Below, in pieces: positions 54,652 to 62,349 of a stretch of DNA of 64,000 bases. Source of the DNA: Flavobacteriaceae bacterium (lineage in GTDB: Bacteria; Bacteroidota; Bacteroidia; Flavobacteriales; Flavobacteriaceae); assembly GCA_030830005.1 (NCBI GenBank), contig JAURNV010000016.1, forward strand, positions 1-64,000. The letters run 5' to 3'. Under the pieces are notes generated by a model, which saw nothing but the letters and a program-made list of their open reading frames with translations, did not search any database and had not been told where the DNA came from. Made by a program: the position numbers and the translations under genes. Positions within the stretch are counted from its first letter, which is position 1; each line of letters starts with the position of its first letter.

Positions 54652-55929
54652 TTAACTTGTTGTTTCAGGTTCATAAAATTGAATACAGTCTAAAGCGTCC
54701 TTTAAGGGGAGCATATAAACCATATACTGTTCTTTTAATTTTGGTTCTATGGGTTTTGCTTCCGGCAATTGTTGTCTAAAAGGATCTACTTGTTTCCCGT
54801 TTTTCCAAAAACGATAACAAACATGTGGTCCAGAAGTATAGCCTGTCATACCTACAGTTCCAATAATATCCCCTTGTTGAAGTTGCTGCCCTTTGCGAAC
54901 CAACCGCTTTTTCATATGTAGATACTGTGTGCGATACGTACTGTTGTGTCGAATAGTAACATAATTCCCATTGCCTCTTGTGTAGCCGGATTCAACCACG
55001 GTCCCGCTAGCAGTGGTACGAATAGGTGTTCCAACAGGGGCGGCAAAATCGGTTCCATAGTGAGGCTTTGTGCGTCCATAGTACGAAATTCTTCGCCGCA
55101 TATTAAACCTTGATGAAATCCTTGAAAATTGGACTGGAGCTTGAAGAAAAGCCCTGCGTAAGTTTTTACCTTTCTCGTCGAAATACTCAGTTATTCCACG
55201 CTCAGGATCCGATTCAAACTCTATTGCATAATAGGGCTTATTACGGTGTTCAAAATAGGCAGCATGTACGCGGTTGAGCCCCACATTTATGGAGTCATCA
55301 ATGTATTTTTGAGAATACACTACTTTAAAACGGTCTCCTTTTTCAAGTCGAAAAAAATCAATACTCCATGCGTAAATATCAGACATATCATAGGCCAGCA
55401 AAGGGCTAAGGCGCTGTTCTTCTAAGGTTTCTGAAAGGGAACTGTTTATAATGCCTTGCGCTTCGAAAGTCCGTATTTTAATTTCTTTTTGGCGCTTCTC
55501 AGCATAAATAGAATCTTGTAAGTGTACCACTACATAATCAAGCACAGTGGGTTGATAAATAAATGCAACTGGAGTGGCTAAAGAGTCTTTATTGAATAAA
55601 AATGTGTATGCCTTTTTAAGTTGAATCTTTCTGAAGTTATACTGCTTTTTTACCTTACGGTTTATATCAAAAATATCTTGATAATTAAATCCATTTTTTA
55701 AAAAAATATCGGCAAAGGTGTCGCCTTGTTGAACCGTATCTCTAACCACTTCAAAGTCATTAAGCTTATATCCAAATGCGAAAACATCGGGTTCAGGTGG
55801 TGGTCCTTCTTTTTGTGGTGCTGTTTTGGCAGTACTGCATGCGGTTACGGCAATTGTAGCAATTAAAAGAAAAATATATCTAGTTCTGTATAACAATGTT
55901 AAATGGGTTTTTAAGTCCTTTAAATTCAT
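54652..55929 (-). CDS. M23 metallopeptidase lipoprotein (LysM-type plus LytM domain)
   Basis: The product has a lipobox '[12 protein letters not shown]', an N-terminal LysM/OapA-like region (about 60-100, '[15 protein letters not shown]') and a second mixed region. The LytM peptidase domain (about 265-400) has metal motif '[11 protein letters not shown]' (HxxxD). The second motif is 'GPHVCYRF', where the usual HxH second His, a zinc ligand, is Cys. It probably trims peptidoglycan cross-links. From ATG 55929 it has 425 residues, but a TTG at 55896 would fit the signal peptide better. The long overlap with the upstream DUF3108 gene (50 nt) falls to 17 nt with that TTG. Confidence 0.88.
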   Translation of the reverse strand: MNLKDLKTHLTLLYRTRYIFLLIATIAVTACSTAKTAPQKEGPPPEPDVFAFGYKLNDFEVVRDTVQQGDTFADIFLKNGFNYQDIFDINRKVKKQYNFRKIQLKKAYTFLFNKDSLATPVAFIYQPTVLDYVVVHLQDSIYAEKRQKEIKIRTFEAQGIINSSLSETLEEQRLSPLLAYDMSDIYAWSIDFFRLEKGDRFKVVYSQKYIDDSINVGLNRVHAAYFEHRNKPYYAIEFESDPERGITEYFDEKGKNLRRAFLQAPVQFSRISSRFNMRRRISYYGRTKPHYGTDFAAPVGTPIRTTASGTVVESGYTRGNGNYVTIRHNSTYRTQYLHMKKRLVRKGQQLQQGDIIGTVGMTGYTSGPHVCYRFWKNGKQVDPFRQQLPEAKPIEPKLKEQYMVYMLPLKDALDCIQFYEPETTS

Positions 55930-56710
55930 CTAAGTCGGCAGTTATGCTTCCGACGCGCAAACTTGCCTGTAAGCGTAAGGGGATTTTATTTTTGTCACTA
56001 CTCACCCAAAGGGTAATGCTTTCACTACTCTTAAACACACGCCCCGACTGTACATAGGGTCTAAATTTTAATGAATTAACATAGCCAAATTTCGTTTTTA
56101 TCATTTCGTCTCCTAAAAACTTAAATTTAAAGCCAAAGTTTTCAGCATCAAAAAACAAATTGACTACAACAAAATCGCCTTTTTTGATATTAGAGGTGTC
56201 CAAATTTTCGCGTAAATAATAAAAGCAGGAAATGAGGTCTTGAATGTTAGGCTCCGTTTTATAGGTCCCCTTTTCTCCTTTAAGCAAATCATTTACTGAA
56301 GCCGTGTTGGCTTCGTGATCAAACCTAATGGTAACATTTTTTTTATATCCTCCCTCGTTGATGTTCCGAGTAAAATAGAGCGGTCGTACTCCATTGATGT
56401 CAAAATATGAGTCGTAGTAATCATCAACTTTAAAAAAAAGTCGGGCAAGGCCAGTAGTTTTTCCAACGCCTTTAGCGTGAAAAACAGGTTTTCCTTCCCA
56501 TAGCTCTTCGTTAACTTCAATGGTGGCATAGCTAGCGTTAAAAATCCCATAATGTATGCGAAACTTAAACCATTCTCCCGAATTAACGGCTTGAAGCATT
56601 GCGGCGGAGGTTTCAACTTTGTTTGGGCTTTTTGTCAGTTGATTCTCTTGGGCATACATGTGTTGTATGCTTACCAGCAAAAACATCCAAAAACATCTTT
56701 TAAACAGCAT
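55880..56710 (-). CDS. DUF3108 exported protein
   Basis: From ATG 56710 the protein is 276 residues with a signal peptide (to about 'QHMYAQ'). The beta-rich DUF3108 domain has 'SGEWFKFRIHYGIFNASYATIEV', 'FKVDDYYDSYFD', 'RPLYFTRNINEGGYKKNVTIRFD' and 'PLRLQASLRVGSITADL'. Probably periplasmic, function unknown. It overlaps the M23 gene and lies in the same minus-strand group, suggesting an envelope role. The frame to 56734 is rejected because the signal peptide starts at the inner Met. Confidence 0.88.
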   Translation of the reverse strand: MLFKRCFWMFLLVSIQHMYAQENQLTKSPNKVETSAAMLQAVNSGEWFKFRIHYGIFNASYATIEVNEELWEGKPVFHAKGVGKTTGLARLFFKVDDYYDSYFDINGVRPLYFTRNINEGGYKKNVTIRFDHEANTASVNDLLKGEKGTYKTEPNIQDLISCFYYLRENLDTSNIKKGDFVVVNLFFDAENFGFKFKFLGDEMIKTKFGYVNSLKFRPYVQSGRVFKSSESITLWVSSDKNKIPLRLQASLRVGSITADLDEFKGLKNPFNIVIQN

Positions 56711-56746
56711 TTGGGCAAAAGTACATAAAACCATTCATCATAAGTG

Positions 56747-58945
56747 TTAAAAACGCCAACCAAAATTTACGTGATAAATCAATTTGCCATACTGTGGGCT
56801 ATAGGCAGTTGTAAATTCGATTGGCCCTGCAAACGTTTCTAAACCGTATGCCAAACCCGTGCCAAAATAATCGGGTTGCTTTAGCCATTCCCCTGTACTA
56901 AAAATGTCATCGTTCATTATACCTGTATGAAATAATACTCTAGCATGATGTCTAGGTAAAAATTCATAGTCTAGCACTATTTCCCCTTTTATAAAACTGT
57001 CTGCATCATCATGATGTTGTGGTAGCCCTACAAAAGGTTGAAAATTTAATATAGGAGGATAGCCATACCCCCCGAAAGTAAACTCGAATGTTGAGGCAGA
57101 GGGCTCCCCAACCGAAAACCCAGCCATAGTATTCAATGAAACGCTCCATTTATTGTTCAAAGAAAAAGCGGCCCCCGTTTTAGCTTTGGCAACTACAAAA
57201 GGAGTAAACGCCCCTAGGTCCTGATTAGGCGTTTTTCGACTAAAAAAGTATTCCATGGAGCCATCGAAAAAACCACCCTTTTTTGGATAAAATGCATTGT
57301 CTCGAGAATCAATTTTTAAAAATCCATAGGTGCTATAATAATCTGCATCATCAACGTATAAAAATTGCCTCGTTTGGTCGTCATAGAGGTTTGTTTTAAG
57401 CTTATTTTTTTGGTGAGAAAGCCCAGCGCCTAAGACCATTTCTTCTCTAAAGAGGGTTTGTAAAAAAAATTTGTTTTTCTGAACAAAAGAATGAAGAATT
57501 GAAACGTTATATTCGATTGATTTTAAGGGAATGGAAATCTCTGTTTCGAACTGGTCTAAAGTAGCACTAAAACCTACACTCCAAAAGCGTCCTTTATCAA
57601 TAAAATACGAAAACGCATATCTAAAATACTCTCCAAATATAAAATCTAAAGAAACTTCATCATTTCTAAGTAACGAATGCTTCTGTGTAAGATTTACAAG
57701 CGCTGAAGCTCCTGTTAATTTATTGTAATTCAATCCTCCTCTAAACAGGGTTGTATAAGGAGATTCTTGCAAATCTATTTGCAACTCTTCCTTATTGTTT
57801 TTTGTCACAAGCGAATATCGAAAGGAGTCAAAATTATTAGTTGCTGCTAAATTGGTCAGTCCATCTTGAAGTTTTTTAAATGAATAGTGATTGTTTGGGG
57901 TTAGCCTAATTTTACCCATCAAATAATTGCGCTTATAATTTGGTGTTATCGAAACTGTCAATTCATCCAAATGAAATGAATCTGGAATCTTTTTAGGGTA
58001 ACGCACATGTGGCGTTTGTTTAAGAGCAAGTTTCTTTAGTTGTGAAAAGACAGCTTTTCCAGCTTCCTCCCCCTTTTTTATAATGGCGGCTTGTTCGGCA
58101 AAAGAAAGGATAGAATAGTCGTGAATTTCTGGATGAATATAAATGTCTGTTTGGGCTATTTTTGGCGCCATGGTTTTTCCGGTTTGAAATGTCCCTATAC
58201 GCATCAATATCTCTGAAAATGTTTTAGGGTTTACAGACGATGCAATATCCAACTGGGTGTCCACTCCAATAATAACATCAACGCCTTTTTGAAGCATAAT
58301 GTCTATGGGGTAATTATCCGCAACGCCTCCATCAATTAGAATCTTGTCCTTAACTTTTACAGGCGAAAATATAGTGGGTAGTGCGCTACTGGCATTAACA
58401 GCTAAGGGCAAGAAGCCTTCTTCAAGTAGTACAGTTTCTCCCGTATTTATATCTGTTGCAACACAATAAAAAGGGATAGGCAGTTTACTAAAATCTTGTG
58501 TGTTACGCTGATCGTGCATCAATTTGACCAATAGATTATACGCATTTTGTCCTTTGGACAAAGAAATTGGAAATTGGATTTTTCCCTTAACTATTGGTAA
58601 GGTTATTGCATAGCGTTCATCATCTTCCTTGGTGTCAAAGGATTTTGAGGTACGGTCAAAATTGTCACTAACAATATCATTTAAGTCTATTCCTAAAAGC
58701 AGTTGCTCCAATTGACTTGCCGAGTACCCACAGGCATATAATGCGCCAACAATAGCCCCCATGCTTGTCCCACCAATATAATCGATCCGAACACCTGCGC
58801 GTTCAATCTCTTTTAACACTCCCACATGAGACATCCCTTTTGCGCCTCCACCACTTAAAATCAATCCTACTTTGGGATTTTCAAGGTTTTGTGCAAATGC
58901 CAAACTTAGCGCAAAACAAAAACAGATTGTGTTAAGAATCTTCAT
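56747..58945 (-). CDS. Patatin-like phospholipase with outer-membrane beta-barrel (type Vd)
   Basis: This 732-residue exported protein has a signal peptide (1-19) and a patatin domain (24-300). Its oxyanion loop is 'LSGGGAKGMSH' (30-40), nucleophile Ser61 lies in 'GGTSMGA', and Asp205 in 'LIDGGVADNYP' completes the dyad. A POTRA-like region (about 320-400) and a C-terminal 16-strand barrel with aromatic-rich beta hairpins follow, ending 'YHVNFGWRF' with a terminal Phe. This is the PlpD-type (type Vd) autotransporter layout. It likely hydrolyses phospholipids at the cell surface. It overlaps uvrC by 14 nt. Confidence 0.93.
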   Translation of the reverse strand: MKILNTICFCFALSLAFAQNLENPKVGLILSGGGAKGMSHVGVLKEIERAGVRIDYIGGTSMGAIVGALYACGYSASQLEQLLLGIDLNDIVSDNFDRTSKSFDTKEDDERYAITLPIVKGKIQFPISLSKGQNAYNLLVKLMHDQRNTQDFSKLPIPFYCVATDINTGETVLLEEGFLPLAVNASSALPTIFSPVKVKDKILIDGGVADNYPIDIMLQKGVDVIIGVDTQLDIASSVNPKTFSEILMRIGTFQTGKTMAPKIAQTDIYIHPEIHDYSILSFAEQAAIIKKGEEAGKAVFSQLKKLALKQTPHVRYPKKIPDSFHLDELTVSITPNYKRNYLMGKIRLTPNNHYSFKKLQDGLTNLAATNNFDSFRYSLVTKNNKEELQIDLQESPYTTLFRGGLNYNKLTGASALVNLTQKHSLLRNDEVSLDFIFGEYFRYAFSYFIDKGRFWSVGFSATLDQFETEISIPLKSIEYNVSILHSFVQKNKFFLQTLFREEMVLGAGLSHQKNKLKTNLYDDQTRQFLYVDDADYYSTYGFLKIDSRDNAFYPKKGGFFDGSMEYFFSRKTPNQDLGAFTPFVVAKAKTGAAFSLNNKWSVSLNTMAGFSVGEPSASTFEFTFGGYGYPPILNFQPFVGLPQHHDDADSFIKGEIVLDYEFLPRHHARVLFHTGIMNDDIFSTGEWLKQPDYFGTGLAYGLETFAGPIEFTTAYSPQYGKLIYHVNFGWRF

Positions 58946-60731
58946 GGTGTAGGTTGTTATAAATGCTTTTGGCCTTCACAGGACCTAATATTTGGGTTAA
59001 TTCATCTAGCGAAGCTACTTTGATGCGTTTAACAGATTTGAATTTTTTTAATAGTTCAGTAGCCGTTTTTGTTCCAACTCCGGGGATATTTTCAAGCGTT
59101 GAGCTAATAGCCCCTTTGCTTCGTTTTTTTCGATGTAAACGTACCCCAAAACGATGGGCTTCGTTACGCAACTGTTGAACAATACGCAAGGTCTCAGAGC
59201 GCTTATCCAAATATAAGGGAATTGGGTCGTTTGGAAAATAAAGCTCTTCTAGTCGTTTGGCAATGCCCAAAACAGCAACTTTTCCACGAATGCCTAACAC
59301 GTCAAAACTTTTTAGCGCTGCATTAAGTTGTCCTTTTCCACCATCAATGACTACGAGTTGGGGCAAAGAGGCTCCTTCTGAAAGGAGGCGCTTATAACGA
59401 CGATAAACGACCTCCTCCATGGAGGCAAAATCATCTGAGCCTACAACCGTTTTAATTCCATAATGACGGTATTCTTTTTTGCTTGGCTTACCATTTCTAA
59501 ACACTACACACGCTGCCACTGGATTGCTTCCCTGAATATTAGAATTATCAAAGCCCTCAATGTGTATGGGAAGATCAGATAAGCGCAAATCCTGCTGCAT
59601 TTGTGCCATCAAGCGTTGGGTATGTTGCTCTGGGTCTGTAATTTTTATTTGTTTTAGTTGTTCTATCCGGTTTTGCTTGGCATTTCGTAACGATAAATTA
59701 AGAAGCTGTTTTTTTTCCCCAATCTTAGGTACCGTTACGTATACATCTCCACCCAAGTCAATATCAAAAGGAAGTAGGATTTCTTTGCTTGTAGAGCTAA
59801 ATCTTCTCCGAAGCTCCACCGCAGCTACACGTAATAGTTCGGCATCGGTTTCGTCTAATTTCTTTTTAAAAGTCATGTTGTGAAACCGCACAATAGAACC
59901 ATAGGAAACTTGTAAAAAATTTACAAATGCTGAAGTTTCATCTGAAACAATCGTACACACGTCTACCGAATTTATTTTAGGACTTACCACAGATGACTTA
60001 GCTTGGTAGTCCTGCAGGGCTTCCATTTTTAATTTAACTGCTTGAGCATGTTCAAACTGAAGTGTTTCAACTGCAGCGCTCATTTCTCTGCTAAAGGCTT
60101 CGTTAACTTTCTTAAACTTTCCCTGTAAGATGTTTTGAATATGCCCAATAGACTCATTATAATGAGTCGTCGTTTGCTTTCCTACGCAAGGTGCTAAACA
60201 GTTTCCAATATGATACTCCAAACATGCCTTATACTTTTCACTCGCAATATTCTCAGGCGTTAAATCATAATGACACGTACGGAGTGGGTATAACTCGTTT
60301 ATCAAGTCCAACAATACTCTAACCGTCTTGGCGTTAGTAAACGGACCAAAATATTCGGACCCGTCGTGAACAACCTTACGTGTAGCAAATACTCTTGGAA
60401 AACGTTCTTTTTTAATACATATCCAAGGATATGTTTTATCATCTCGAAGCAGGATATTGTATTTGGGTTGATGTTCTTTGATTAGGGTGTTTTCTAATAT
60501 CAGCGCATCTGACTCAGTAGGTACTACAATATGTTTAAGGCCATCAATAGCATTTACTAAATTTTGCGTTTTTCGAGAATCTACCCGTTTTCTAAAATAT
60601 GAGGATACGCGCTTTTTAAGGTCTTTGGCTTTGCCAACATATATTATCTCCCCTTGTTTGTCGTAGTACTGATATACGCCAGGTTCATTAGGCAGCGATG
60701 CTACTTGATGTTTTAGTGCCGCTTTAGTCAT
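58932..60731 (-). CDS. uvrC: UvrABC excinuclease subunit C
   Basis: From ATG 60731 the protein is 599 residues. GIY-YIG nuclease (about 10-90; 'EPGVYQYYD', 'IIYVGKAKDLKKRVSSYF'), a UVR region (around 205), the RNase H-like nuclease ('IEGFDNSNIQGSNPVAACVVF') and helix-hairpin-helix repeats ('LENIPGVGTKTATELLKKF') are in the usual order. It makes both incisions in nucleotide excision repair. I reject the 44-residue N-terminal extension from 60863, which runs into the divergent cyclo-ligase gene region. Confidence 0.97.
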   Translation of the reverse strand: MTKAALKHQVASLPNEPGVYQYYDKQGEIIYVGKAKDLKKRVSSYFRKRVDSRKTQNLVNAIDGLKHIVVPTESDALILENTLIKEHQPKYNILLRDDKTYPWICIKKERFPRVFATRKVVHDGSEYFGPFTNAKTVRVLLDLINELYPLRTCHYDLTPENIASEKYKACLEYHIGNCLAPCVGKQTTTHYNESIGHIQNILQGKFKKVNEAFSREMSAAVETLQFEHAQAVKLKMEALQDYQAKSSVVSPKINSVDVCTIVSDETSAFVNFLQVSYGSIVRFHNMTFKKKLDETDAELLRVAAVELRRRFSSTSKEILLPFDIDLGGDVYVTVPKIGEKKQLLNLSLRNAKQNRIEQLKQIKITDPEQHTQRLMAQMQQDLRLSDLPIHIEGFDNSNIQGSNPVAACVVFRNGKPSKKEYRHYGIKTVVGSDDFASMEEVVYRRYKRLLSEGASLPQLVVIDGGKGQLNAALKSFDVLGIRGKVAVLGIAKRLEELYFPNDPIPLYLDKRSETLRIVQQLRNEAHRFGVRLHRKKRSKGAISSTLENIPGVGTKTATELLKKFKSVKRIKVASLDELTQILGPVKAKSIYNNLHHEDS

Positions 60732-60777
60732 GGACACTAAAGTACAAAACTTCCCTGTGAAACGGCTATATTTATGC

Positions 60778-61338
60778 ATGCCAAACAAGCAAGCTTTAAG
60801 AGAATTGTATTTTACTAAGCGCAAGTCGCTTAGGCCAGAGGTCTTAGAAACCGCAAGCGCCACAATTCTTGATCATGTTATTTCTGAAAATCTTATTGAC
60901 CAGGGGCTTTTGATGATGTTCCTCGGAAGTTCAGCGCATTTTGAATTGCCCATGGAAAAATGGTTTGAATATTTTGAGCAACACCAAATTTGCGTTCCAA
61001 AAGTAGTTGATTCAAAAGGTCATATGGAAGCTGTTTGTTGGGAAAAAGGGCAATCCCTATTGCCAAACAAGTGGGGTATTTTAGAGCCACAAGGCAATTC
61101 CTTTATCCCCCCTGAAAACATAAAAACTGTAATTGTGCCTATGTTGTGTTTTGACCTAAACGGACATCGTGTGGGGTATGGAAAAGGCTATTATGATAGG
61201 TTTCTTTTTAGGTGTGCGACAAGAGTAAAAACGATTGGCCTTTCGTTTTATGATCCCATTGAAACCATTGAAGATGTAACTTCAAATGACTACTCGTTAG
61301 ATATAGCGATTACTCCTAAAAAGGTGTATTTATTTTGA
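60778..61338 (+). CDS. 5-formyltetrahydrofolate cyclo-ligase
   Basis: From ATG 60778 the protein is 186 residues. It has 'NKQALRELYFTKRKSLRPEVL' (N-terminal basic helix), the ATP-binding 'WEKGQSLLPNKWGILEP' and 'VIVPMLCFDLNGHRVGYGKGYYDRFL' (the 'GxGxGxYDR' signature). It reopens 5-formyl-THF to methenyl-THF with ATP. The frame also starts at 60730 and at ATG 60774 (out of frame), but 60778 gives the usual family N-terminus. Divergent from uvrC; the 3' end overlaps lspA by 9 nt. Confidence 0.93.
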   Translation: MPNKQALRELYFTKRKSLRPEVLETASATILDHVISENLIDQGLLMMFLGSSAHFELPMEKWFEYFEQHQICVPKVVDSKGHMEAVCWEKGQSLLPNKWGILEPQGNSFIPPENIKTVIVPMLCFDLNGHRVGYGKGYYDRFLFRCATRVKTIGLSFYDPIETIEDVTSNDYSLDIAITPKKVYLF

Positions 61339-61956
61339 CCCCCTTCGTGACTGCAACAACAATAATACGACTCCCGTACATATAGCGCTATCTGCAACAT
61401 TAAAAACAGGCTCAAAAAAAGTGAAACTTGCGCCTCCAATAAGTGGAACCCACTCAGGCCACGTCCATGTAAACATGGGAAACTGAAACATATCAACAAC
61501 ATGCCCAAAAAGCAAGGGTGCATAACCACCATCTGCAGGTAAAAATTCAGCTACTTGTCCATAGCTGTTTGAAAAAAGTACGCCATAAAAGACGGAATCA
61601 ATAATATTACCCAAGGCACCCGCAAATATGAGGGTGACCGCAATAAGCTGCGCTTTAGGCGCTTTTTGTTTTACTGCCCTAACCAGCCAATACCCAATAG
61701 CAGAAATCGCTAATAAGCGAAATATCGAAAGCAGAAGTTTTGCTGTGTCATCAGATATAAAAGGTAAAATATCATTGAGCCGAGCGCCCCAAGCCATGCC
61801 CTTATTTTCTACAAACAACAGCCGAAACCACCCCCAATCTATAAGAGCATTACTGCCATAGAAGGTTAAAGGGTAATTAAGTTTGATATAGCCTTTTAAT
61901 GCTTGATCAACGACCAATACAGCAAAGACAATCCAACAAAGCTTGCGGAGCTTCAT
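61330..61956 (-). CDS. lspA: Lipoprotein signal peptidase (signal peptidase II)
   Basis: The 208-residue membrane protein has four hydrophobic segments. Catalytic Asp lie in 'GNIIDSVFYGV' and 'FNVADSAICTGVV'; 'LLFVENKGMAWG' is the first conserved region. It cleaves lipoprotein signal peptides. It lies downstream of the dksA-like gene and ileS on the minus strand (3-nt gap), a usual Bacteroidota order. Compared with E. coli LspA it has an insertion of roughly 40 residues ('GQVAEFLPADGGYAPLLFGH') between the last segments, seen in this phylum. Confidence 0.95.
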   Translation of the reverse strand: MKLRKLCWIVFAVLVVDQALKGYIKLNYPLTFYGSNALIDWGWFRLLFVENKGMAWGARLNDILPFISDDTAKLLLSIFRLLAISAIGYWLVRAVKQKAPKAQLIAVTLIFAGALGNIIDSVFYGVLFSNSYGQVAEFLPADGGYAPLLFGHVVDMFQFPMFTWTWPEWVPLIGGASFTFFEPVFNVADSAICTGVVLLLLQSRRGSK

Positions 61957-61959
61957 AAA

Positions 61960-62337
61960 TTATGGCTGCATATTTTTAGCCTCAATACTTAACGTAGCGT
62001 GTGGAACAAGCTTTAATCGTTCTTTGTTGATAAGCTTTCCCGTTACGCGACATACTCCATAGGTTTTGTTTTCTATGCGGATAAGCGCATTTTTCAAATC
62101 TCTAATAAACTTTTCTTGTCGCAGTGCTAATTGGGTGTTTGCTTCTTTGGACATGGTTTCTGAACCTTCTTCAAAAGCCTTAAATGTAGGTGCTGTGTCA
62201 TCAGTACCATTATTCCCATCGTTCATATAGGCGCTTCTAATAAGCTCAAGATCGTGTTTCGCTTTCGCAATTTTATCTTCAATAAGCCCTTTAAATTCTT
62301 GTAGCGCTTCGTCAGAGTATCGGTTTGTATTTTCCAT
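61960..62337 (-). CDS. DksA/TraR-family zinc-finger-like protein
   Basis: The 125-residue protein has a long helical hairpin (1-90, charged) and a C-terminal finger 'YGVCRVTGKLINKERLKLVPHATL'. The finger has a single Cys96 instead of the four-Cys motif. It probably binds RNA polymerase through the secondary channel like DksA, without zinc. It lies 12 nt downstream of ileS. Confidence 0.85.
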   Translation of the reverse strand: MENTNRYSDEALQEFKGLIEDKIAKAKHDLELIRSAYMNDGNNGTDDTAPTFKAFEEGSETMSKEANTQLALRQEKFIRDLKNALIRIENKTYGVCRVTGKLINKERLKLVPHATLSIEAKNMQP

Positions 62338-62349
62338 GATGTTAAATTG

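Noticed and set aside
60732..60863. N-terminal extension of the uvrC frame
   Set aside because: It has no homology to the GIY-YIG start and overlaps the divergent cyclo-ligase gene; the ATG at 60731 gives the usual UvrC N-terminus.
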